Positions 57,569 through 64,000 of a stretch of DNA of 64,000 nt are shown here, one piece after another (positions within the stretch are counted from its first letter, which is position 1; every line of letters starts with the position of its first letter). The DNA is from CAYRNR01 sp964425605 (GTDB lineage Bacteria; Myxococcota_A; UBA796; UBA9615; CAYRNR01). The stretch covers positions 13,436 to 77,435 of the forward strand of contig CAYRNR010000018.1 of NCBI GenBank assembly GCA_964425605.1, given 5' to 3'. The translations under genes and the position numbers were made by a program. A model generated the notes under the pieces. It ran no database searches. It was not told the DNA's origin and worked only from the letters and a program-made list of their open reading frames with translations.

Positions 57569-58873
57569 TCAGAGATCCTCGAACGCGACCGTCCGGTACA
57601 GGATCTCACCCGCCTCCTGGCCGGGCTGGACCCGCATCCAGACCACGTGGGCCGCCCCATCCTGAGCCACGCTCACGGCCGGCTGCCACTCGTCCAGGGT
57701 CGCGTCCTCGGAGACCTGCCGCGGGGCCTCCCACGTGCCCGCCGCTGCGTCCCCGATGGCGTAGACCACCTGGCCGATCCCCCCGACCAGCTGGTGCCAG
57801 GCGGCGTGGAGCCCCAGGTCGTCGTCCGTGGTCAGGCTCGACCAGGTCCACTCGCTGGGACCCGTCGAGATCACGTGTTCGCCGCCCCACGTCCCGGCCG
57901 AGAGCCGCCGGTACTTGACCTCGCAGTCTCCGAAGCGGTCGGTGTACAGGGCGTGCACGTCCCCGGCGGAGTCCGCCGCGATCTGAGGCCAGGAGTGGTA
58001 GGTGTCCGCGAGCTGGAACGGCGCCGTGAACGCGCCCGCGGTCCAGTGGGTGTGGTTGGGCAGGCAGTTGGCGTAGCTGGCGTCGTCCTGCTCGTAGATG
58101 ACGTGGGGGTCGGTCCCGACCACGGTGATGTCGGGGTAGCGGGAGTCCCACTGCGACGTGGTCACCTGCGCGACGGGATCGCTCCATTGCCCGGCCGTGG
58201 ACCGGCGATGGAAGACCTGGGTGTAGTCCTGGTCGTGCCAGATCACGTGGGGCTCGTAGTGCTCGTCCACGGCGACGTTGGGGTAGCGGCCGCCCTCGGG
58301 GCCGGCGAGTCCCTCGGGCGTGGACCACGACGACAGCGCGCACGTGGGCTCGTCGCCCATGACCGCGTAGAGGATGTCGTTGCCGGCCCCCTGGGTCACC
58401 ACGAGGTGGACGCGGCCCTGGCGGTCCGCCTGCAACCGGGTGGACTTGGTGTACGTCGTCCCCACGTCGAGGGAGTGGACCGCGGTCCAGCCGTGGGCGT
58501 CCTTGCACACGTACTGGACGCCCTCGTGGCACCACGCGACGACCACCTTGTCCGCGGCCGCAGCCACGGTCGGGAACGATCCCTCCGGACCGAGCACCTC
58601 CACCGGGCACGGATCGCACGCTCCCCCGCAGTCCACGTCGGTCTCACCGCAGTCGCGCAGGCCGTTGGCGCAGTGGTCCTCGCAGTCAGCCGTGTCGTCG
58701 TCGTCGCCGGGGGTGGCGTCGTCGTCGTCCCCTGTCGCGTCGTCGTCCCCTTCCCCGCCCGTGTCGTCGTCGTCCCCTTCCCCGCCCGTGTCGTCGTCCC
58801 ACTCCTCGCCGCCGCACCCGGCGAGGAGCAGCGGAGACATCACGGCCAGGATCAGCAGTACTCGGTGGACCAC
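57569..58873 (-). CDS. Asp-linker beta-propeller-like lipoprotein
   Basis: 434 residues. GTG start with GGGAGG upstream. Lipobox LAGC, an Asp/Gly-rich linker (about 22-62), a Cys-rich segment (CEDHCANGLRDC ... CDPCP) and a repetitive domain of WSTPEG, HVIW and HALYTD-type strands over about 95-430, like a sialidase-type or other propeller. No catalytic motif seen. Convergent with tupC and divergent from the next gene. Confidence 0.75.
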   Translation of the reverse strand: MVHRVLLILAVMSPLLLAGCGGEEWDDDTGGEGDDDDTGGEGDDDATGDDDDATPGDDDDTADCEDHCANGLRDCGETDVDCGGACDPCPVEVLGPEGSFPTVAAAADKVVVAWCHEGVQYVCKDAHGWTAVHSLDVGTTYTKSTRLQADRQGRVHLVVTQGAGNDILYAVMGDEPTCALSSWSTPEGLAGPEGGRYPNVAVDEHYEPHVIWHDQDYTQVFHRRSTAGQWSDPVAQVTTSQWDSRYPDITVVGTDPHVIYEQDDASYANCLPNHTHWTAGAFTAPFQLADTYHSWPQIAADSAGDVHALYTDRFGDCEVKYRRLSAGTWGGEHVISTGPSEWTWSSLTTDDDLGLHAAWHQLVGGIGQVVYAIGDAAAGTWEAPRQVSEDATLDEWQPAVSVAQDGAAHVVWMRVQPGQEAGEILYRTVAFEDL

Positions 58874-58963
58874 GGCACCCTCCCTTCCCTCGGGCGGAGC
58901 GTATCAACGATGGGAATCTGCGGCGAGGTTTCGCTGTTATAGTGCGCCGAGCGGGAGGTGATC

Positions 58964-60133
58964 GTGAGGTTCATCCAAATCATCGGGGTGCTGGCGCTGC
59001 TGCTCCCGGGCTGTCACCCGGAGCACATCGGGCCTCAGGGGGGCCTGGGCAACCAGTCGCTGGACGACGACGACGCGGGTGGACCGGACGACGACGATCA
59101 CGCGGGGGACGACGACGCGGTGGGCGACGACGACGCGGCGGGCGACGACGACGCCGAGGACGGCCCCGTGGTCATCCTCTACCCCCAGCCGGGGGACCAG
59201 GCGCCCGACCCCGTGCACTTCGACTTCGAGGTCAACAGCGCTGACGTGACCACGGTGGAGTTCTACTGCGAGGGCTGGCCGCTCCAGGACGCGCCCATCG
59301 AGGTGGGCGTGGGCATCCACACCCACGTCTACGACTTCAGCGGCGTGAACTTCGAGCGCGACGTGGAGCTGCTGGGCTACGACGCCCAGGGCGACGAGGT
59401 GGGCTCCGACCAGGTCAGCTTCGTGCCGGCCGACGGTCAGCTCGCCGACCAGCCCGGGTTCAACCAGTACGTGGTCGACGCCATCAACGACGGGGCGTCC
59501 TACCCCAAGGACGGCACCTACCCCTACTGCTGGTCGTACTACGGCGACGAGTGCGGCGACATGTGGGGCCAGATCTGGGGCGGCTGGTACACCGGCGAGC
59601 AGGTGTTCGAGGGTGGCCTCGACTGCTTCTGCTCGGGTCACACCATCGAGGTCTTCCTCGACGCGTACGAGCGCTGGCAGGCCGACAACGGGGCGCCGTC
59701 GTCCCAGCTGTACGGCGATCTGACCCTCGACGACGTGGACGTGGGCGCCTTCTACCAGTTCTGGCAGGGCTTCGGCGTGACCTACTACGCCAGCGCCGCA
59801 GACGCATTCGAGTACGCGGGAATCGGCGAGAACGTCTACGAGGAGGACTGGGACGACGTGATCACCGGCGACTTCGTCAACCTGTCCCGCGACACCGGCA
59901 CCGGCCACTCCGTGATCTTCGTCGACTGGGTCTGGGACGGCATGCACCGCGCGGGCCTGCGCTACTACGGCTGCAACGGCTCCGGGGACTCTCACCCCGA
60001 TCCCGACGATCCCAACAACTCCGGCGGCGTCTCCGGCCCGTCCTTCGTCACCGAGTACTTCACCGGCTTCGGCGGCCACGTGCTGACCCAGTGGCTGTTC
60101 ATCGGCCACCCCTACGATCCCGCGACCCTGTGA
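58964..60133 (+). CDS. Asp-linker lipoprotein with papain-like Cys/His arrangement (unproven)
   Basis: 389 residues. The GTG at 58964, with GGGAGG five bases away, gives the signal peptide with lipobox LPGC. After an Asp-rich linker (about 30-60) and a small beta domain, the C-terminal region has LDCFCSGHTIEVFLDAY and later DTGTGHSVIFVDWV, a Cys/His order reminiscent of CHAP or NlpC-type hydrolases; the family is not confirmed. It is coupled to the following gene by a GTGA overlap. Confidence 0.68.
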   Translation: MRFIQIIGVLALLLPGCHPEHIGPQGGLGNQSLDDDDAGGPDDDDHAGDDDAVGDDDAAGDDDAEDGPVVILYPQPGDQAPDPVHFDFEVNSADVTTVEFYCEGWPLQDAPIEVGVGIHTHVYDFSGVNFERDVELLGYDAQGDEVGSDQVSFVPADGQLADQPGFNQYVVDAINDGASYPKDGTYPYCWSYYGDECGDMWGQIWGGWYTGEQVFEGGLDCFCSGHTIEVFLDAYERWQADNGAPSSQLYGDLTLDDVDVGAFYQFWQGFGVTYYASAADAFEYAGIGENVYEEDWDDVITGDFVNLSRDTGTGHSVIFVDWVWDGMHRAGLRYYGCNGSGDSHPDPDDPNNSGGVSGPSFVTEYFTGFGGHVLTQWLFIGHPYDPATL

Positions 60134-60948
60134 GGCGACGACTGCGGGCGCCATTTCCTGCGACAGGGCTCCTCCTCGCGACGGCGGTCCTCGCGGCGGG
60201 GTGTCCGTCGGAATCCGGAGACGACGACGCGAGCGTAGCCGACGACGACGTCGCGGGCGATGACGACACGGCGGCCGATCCCTGTTCAGATTACGTCGGG
60301 CTGGTGACCCCGGAGGAGGTCGCCGCGACACCTCGCGACGAGCGTGACGCCGAGGCGATCGCCCTTTGTCTCACGGGCGGCCTGATCGCCCGGCAAGACG
60401 TCTACGACCGCGTCATGGCGGATATCGATGCCATCTACGCGGGCGACGACTCGGTCGTCGGCATGGAGGTGTACCACCACTACAGCGGCGAGTTGATGGA
60501 CTTCGGGGTCGACGACGAGACATTCGCGCAGATGAAGGCCGGGGAGTACACCGCCTGGGACTGCGCCAACGCGTACTACGGCGTCGAGCGGGTGACGTAT
60601 CTGGAGACCCTCACGTTCGGCACGATCGAGTTCAAGGGCTACTACAACCTGGGCCTGCTGGGGGAGGAGTACCGCGCGCTGCCCGGGATCGTATCGACCG
60701 GCCCACGGACGGACTACTCCGACGGGCCTCGTATCCGCGGCGTCATCGACGGCTCGACCTACCACTACGTCTTCGACAACCGCTGGGGCGACTGCATCGA
60801 CGGCTGTTACTACGGTGAGGGGCGCTACTACATCTCCTCGGCCCCTGGGACCTTCGAGCTGATCGATGCCTTCGAGTGGGGATACGAGCCCTACACCCCT
60901 CCGCCCGACTGGTTCGAGACTCACAACGTCTGCCTCTACGACTACTGA
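60130..60948 (+). CDS. Asp-linker lipoprotein of unknown function
   Basis: 272 residues. Start GTG at 60130 overlaps the previous stop. Lipobox AAGC, an Asp-rich linker (about 28-50) and a C-terminal domain rich in Tyr, Gly and acidic residues with four Cys (including CIDGC). I recognise no family. The coupling to the preceding Cys/His protein suggests joint export, but function is unknown. Confidence 0.7.
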   Translation: MRRRLRAPFPATGLLLATAVLAAGCPSESGDDDASVADDDVAGDDDTAADPCSDYVGLVTPEEVAATPRDERDAEAIALCLTGGLIARQDVYDRVMADIDAIYAGDDSVVGMEVYHHYSGELMDFGVDDETFAQMKAGEYTAWDCANAYYGVERVTYLETLTFGTIEFKGYYNLGLLGEEYRALPGIVSTGPRTDYSDGPRIRGVIDGSTYHYVFDNRWGDCIDGCYYGEGRYYISSAPGTFELIDAFEWGYEPYTPPPDWFETHNVCLYDY

Positions 60949-61017
60949 TCCACATCGAATCTCCCCACGCGCGCCCCCCTTGCTATCATGGTCCCCACAG
61001 GGGACCAGGAGGCGGGC

Positions 61018-62490
61018 TTGGCACGGTTCACGATTCACCTTCTCGTCGTCGCGGCGTTGACGCTGCCCGGATGGGCGCGGGCCACGCTGCCGGTGGAGCA
61101 GGCGCTGGCGCGCAAGCCGGTGCTGTCGGTCGCGCTGGACACGGACGGGCGGATGGATCGACTCGCCACCGAGCTGGGCCTGGACGGCGCCGAGATCGAA
61201 CAGCTGTGGGCCATCGCGACGCGGGAGCGGCTGTTCGACCGGGACCTGCACCAGGAGGGCCCGGAGCCTGCCGAGTGGAACCTCCGGGTGGCCACGACCG
61301 CTGCGCAGAGCGAGTCGGACCTGCGCAGCCTGATGGGCCGCCGCTACACACCGTTCCTCGACCTGCTCCAGGAGATGTTCGACTTCGACTCGGAGCGGTT
61401 CGCGCCGCCGCCGTTCGGCCCCGAAGGGCAGCGGACCTGCTTGCAGTACACGGTGTACGGCACCCAGTACGTGGCCAACACCTCGTACGAGGTGGCCGTG
61501 CCGGACCAGTACGTCAAGTTCACCAACCTCGGGTGGGGGACCTACTCGGGGTACACGGACACCAACGCCGAGGTGTACCTGGAGCTGGACGGCATCGCCA
61601 ACACCGTGTGGGTGGGCGACGTGGGGCCGTGGAACATCGACGACAACTACTGGAACCCGGTGTCCGGGCCGCGGCCGCGCCGGATGTTCACGGACCTCGC
61701 GCAGGGATACCCCGAGTCGGAGGCGGCCTACTACGACGGGTACAACGGCGGCGTGGATCAGTACGGCCGGACCGTGACCAACCCCGCGGCCCTGGACCAG
61801 TCCCTGGACGTGGCCACGGCCATGGGCCTGGCGTACCTCGCCAACGACTGGATCGACGTGACCTACCTCTGGGAGTGCACCGAGGACCCGGATCTCGACG
61901 GGGACGGCTACACCGAGGCCGAGGGGGACTGTGACGACAACCACGACGACGTGTACCCGGGCGCCCCGGAGGTCGCGGATCACGTGGACAACGACTGCGA
62001 CGGCACCGTGGACGAGGGGACCGACTACTACGACGACGACGGGGACGGCTACACCGAGGCCGACGGCGACTGCGACGATTCCGACGCCCACGTCCACCCG
62101 GGCGCCACCGAGGTGAACAACGGCATCGACGACGACTGCGACGGGCACGTGGACTCGCCGCCGGGTGACGACGACGACCACGTGGGGGACGACGACGATC
62201 ACGTGGGCGACGACGACGACACGGTGGATCCGTACGTCGACCAGGACGGCGACGGCTACAGCCCCTCCCAGGGCGACTGCGACGACAGCGATCCCCTCGT
62301 GCACCCCGGCGCTCGCGAACGCAACAACGGCGTGGACGACAACTGTGACGGGATCGCCGATGGCGACCTCGGCGCGGCCTCCAACGAGGGATTCGGCTGC
62401 GCGTGCGACGCCCGCGGGCGAACGCGCGCCTTGCCATGGCTCCTGCTCACGGTCATGTTCTGTGTGGTCCGGCGCCTCCAGCGCCGTTGA
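61018..62490 (+). CDS. MopE-repeat surface protein with MYXO-CTERM-like end
   Basis: 490 residues from a TTG at 61018 with AGGAGG upstream; an ATG ten codons earlier has no ribosome site. Signal peptide (cleavage near ARA), a beta-rich region with Tyr- and Gly-rich stretches, then two to three MopE-type units (CDDNHDDVYPGAPE, NDCDG), an Asp/His linker (DDDDHVGDDDDHV), one more MopE unit, and a final CAC, hydrophobic helix and RRLQRR. It is expected at the outer surface, with metal binding by the MopE units. The clostripain-like gene follows 14 bases downstream. Confidence 0.82.
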   Translation: MARFTIHLLVVAALTLPGWARATLPVEQALARKPVLSVALDTDGRMDRLATELGLDGAEIEQLWAIATRERLFDRDLHQEGPEPAEWNLRVATTAAQSESDLRSLMGRRYTPFLDLLQEMFDFDSERFAPPPFGPEGQRTCLQYTVYGTQYVANTSYEVAVPDQYVKFTNLGWGTYSGYTDTNAEVYLELDGIANTVWVGDVGPWNIDDNYWNPVSGPRPRRMFTDLAQGYPESEAAYYDGYNGGVDQYGRTVTNPAALDQSLDVATAMGLAYLANDWIDVTYLWECTEDPDLDGDGYTEAEGDCDDNHDDVYPGAPEVADHVDNDCDGTVDEGTDYYDDDGDGYTEADGDCDDSDAHVHPGATEVNNGIDDDCDGHVDSPPGDDDDHVGDDDDHVGDDDDTVDPYVDQDGDGYSPSQGDCDDSDPLVHPGARERNNGVDDNCDGIADGDLGAASNEGFGCACDARGRTRALPWLLLTVMFCVVRRLQRR

Positions 62491-62504
62491 CGGAGAGGAA
62501 CGAG

Positions 62505-63845
62505 ATGAAGCTTCGCTGGATCCTGGCCCTGGTGGCCTGCACCGCCCTGTTCGTGTCCGGATGCGACCAAGACGGCGACGACGACGACTCCCACCCGGGG
62601 GACGACGACGCCACGTCGGATGATGACGACGCCACGTCGGACGACGACGACGCCACGGGGGACGACGACGACAGCGGCACCGACGACGACGACAGCGCTG
62701 GCGACGACGACGACACCACCGCCGACGAGGCGCGCTGGACGTTCATGGTGTTCATGAACGGCGACAACGACCTCGAGGCCTGGGTGGTCCGCGACCTCAA
62801 CGAGCTCGAGCAGGTGGGCTCCGGAGACGACGTCCACGTGGTGGTCCAGGCGGATCGAATCCCGGGCTACGACGACAGCGACGGCGACTGGACCGACACG
62901 CGCCGCTACTACATCCAGGGCGACTCGGACCAGCAGCAGGTCAGCTCTCCGGTGCTCGAGGAGCTCGGCGAGCTGGACATGGGCGATCCCCTGGTCCTGT
63001 CCGACTTCGTGATGTGGGCCCACGAGAACTACCCCGCCGAGAACATGGCGCTGGTCCTGTGGGACCACGGCGACGGCTGGGCCTTCGCGCCCGACGTGCA
63101 GGAGATCATCTCGTGGGACGACACCGACGGCGGCTCCCTCTCCATCGCCGAGGGAGATCTCCGGCTGTCGCTGGAGGACCTCGTCGCCGCCCGCGGGATG
63201 CTGGAGGTGATCGCCTTCGACGCGTGCTCCATGGCGTCGTGGGAGGTCGGCCACTCCCTACGCGATCAGGTGGACTACATGGTCGGCAGCTCGGCCACGG
63301 TGGGCATGCAGGGGCTGCAGTACGGCGACGCGCTGAGCCTGCTGCGCGACGTGGGCGCCGCTCCCGACGGCCGCGACCTGGCCGACGAGCTGGCGCGCAG
63401 CGCCGTGGAGATCGGCAACGAGTGGACCTTCTCGGCCACCGATCTGAGCCAGATGGACCTGCTGGCCACGGCCATGGACGACTTCGCCGGCGTGGTCCTC
63501 GGCGATCCGAGCCTCGAGAGCGTGATCCTGGAGGATCGCGACGACGCCCACGCCGCCGACTACCACTACCGCACCTGGTACATCGACCTGCGCAACCTGG
63601 CCACGCTGGCGTCCATGGACGACGACGCAGCCTACGCGGCCGCTGGCCAGGGGGTCGTCGACGCCATCGACGCCTGCATCGTCGGCGCCTACGGCAACCC
63701 GCCCATGACCTGGAACGGCGGCCTGACCACCTTCTTCGACCTCGTCCCCGTGTACGTGAACGTCTACGCCAACGGCTCCAACGCCACCTGGTCCCAGGAG
63801 ACGCGCTGGGACGATCTGCTGCAGCAGCTGCAGGGGATGAACTAG
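62505..63845 (+). CDS. Clostripain-family (C11) cysteine protease lipoprotein
   Basis: 446 residues. Lipobox VSGC, an Asp-rich linker (about 22-72) and a C11 peptidase domain. The catalytic His is in LWDHGDGW (about 188) and the catalytic Cys in FDACSMAS (about 245), with the clan-CD spacing. The family cuts after Arg or Lys and acts outside the cell, often after activation cleavage. ATG at 62505 follows GAGAGGAA. Located in a run of secreted Asp-linker proteins, so probably part of the secreted lytic repertoire. Confidence 0.9.
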   Translation: MKLRWILALVACTALFVSGCDQDGDDDDSHPGDDDATSDDDDATSDDDDATGDDDDSGTDDDDSAGDDDDTTADEARWTFMVFMNGDNDLEAWVVRDLNELEQVGSGDDVHVVVQADRIPGYDDSDGDWTDTRRYYIQGDSDQQQVSSPVLEELGELDMGDPLVLSDFVMWAHENYPAENMALVLWDHGDGWAFAPDVQEIISWDDTDGGSLSIAEGDLRLSLEDLVAARGMLEVIAFDACSMASWEVGHSLRDQVDYMVGSSATVGMQGLQYGDALSLLRDVGAAPDGRDLADELARSAVEIGNEWTFSATDLSQMDLLATAMDDFAGVVLGDPSLESVILEDRDDAHAADYHYRTWYIDLRNLATLASMDDDAAYAAAGQGVVDAIDACIVGAYGNPPMTWNGGLTTFFDLVPVYVNVYANGSNATWSQETRWDDLLQQLQGMN

Positions 63846-63878
63846 CCGCCACGGCCGACGACCCCCTCGCCGCCTCGC

Positions 63879-63928
63879 TTGACATCCCCTGTGAACAGCG
63901 TTAACACTGTGTACGTTGTTCACAGGGG
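63879..63928 (+). promoter_or_regulatory. Promoter and 12-bp inverted-repeat operator for the MerR-family gene
   Basis: CCCCTGTGAACA at 63886-63897 and its exact complement at 63917-63928 are separated by 19 bases. A -35-like TTGACA overlaps just before it (63879-63884). Inside the spacer GTGTACG repeats part of the half-site. Position nine bases before the start codon indicates autoregulation. Confidence 0.6.
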
Positions 63929-63936
63929 AGTGCTTC

Positions 63937-64000
63937 ATGCCCGATTCCGACGAGCTCTACGGCATCTACGAGATCGCAGAGATGGCCGGGGTGACCCGCG
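63937..64000 (+). CDS. MerR-family transcriptional regulator (N-terminus only)
   Basis: Starts with ATG after GGGGAG. The 21 visible codons begin with an acidic stretch and then YEIAEMAGVTR, the start of a MerR-type helix-turn-helix. The effector domain is outside the window, so the ligand is unknown. The inverted-repeat operator immediately upstream fits autoregulation. Confidence 0.65.
   Translation, partial: MPDSDELYGIYEIAEMAGVTR

Noticed and set aside
60286..62304. 672-codon minus-strand frame
   Set aside because: Antisense to two Asp-linker genes; the Val-rich product arises from reversed GAC tracts.

Overview
This is a very GC-rich Gram-negative window with dense coding on both strands and short or overlapping gene junctions. 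The best guess at the organism is a Myxococcota or other delta-type lineage, probably marine or sediment-dwelling. The grounds are many N-terminal lipobox signals followed by Asp-rich (DDDD) linkers, MopE-type Asp/Cys repeats, MYXO-CTERM-like C-termini (CxC, hydrophobic helix, Arg tail) and a class GN sortase next to its VIT/VWA substrate. No rRNA, tRNA, CRISPR array or transposase was seen.

Left third (1-20000). A minus-strand group (4858 to 12) begins with a TPR-thioredoxin protein. Its reading frame crosses a UGA exactly where the first catalytic cysteine of the thioredoxin CxxC should be (UNPC), and a SECIS-like hairpin follows, so I read it as a selenoprotein. An NCS1 nucleobase-type permease and two unknown proteins follow. 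Divergent from it is a solitary Eco57I/TaqI-like adenine methyltransferase. Next come a VWA lipoprotein, a BCCT transporter fused to two substrate-binding-protein-like domains, an (alpha/alpha)6 lipoprotein, an SdpI-like membrane protein, a seven-bladed VCBS propeller lipoprotein built from exact 162-bp repeats, a tandem pair of choice-of-anchor/VWA lipoproteins and an HExxH lipoprotein.

Middle (19700-43500). This part holds an integrin-type propeller with MopE repeats, a VWA lipoprotein, a membrane metallophosphoesterase and a MopE/MYXO-CTERM protein whose 3' ends overlap, and an envelope redox cluster (VKOR-DsbA fusion, OmpA-like protein, TlpA-like lipoprotein). These are followed by a sulfotransferase, an RluA pseudouridine synthase, an SGNH-like protein, a GH25 lysozyme with MYXO-CTERM, the sortase and its substrate, and a cyclic-di-GMP pair (GAF-GAF-GGDEF and EAL-HDOD).

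Right third (43600-64000). A five-gene plus-strand run encodes a GDPD phosphodiesterase, a crotonase, an alpha/beta hydrolase, a trypsin-like protease and an M23 peptidase. It is followed by an 800-bp intergenic region with inverted repeats and pyrimidine tracts. Then come a glycosidase-like lipoprotein with a propeller lipoprotein, a GH43-like propeller, an ExbD/TolR homologue lacking the usual membrane Asp, a tupABC tungstate transporter, a run of secreted Asp-linker proteins including a clostripain-family protease, and the start of a MerR-family regulator behind a 12-bp inverted-repeat operator.

Overall the window is dominated by an envelope and secreted protein repertoire: lytic enzymes, propellers and anchored adhesin-like proteins. 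Function beyond family level is inference throughout.
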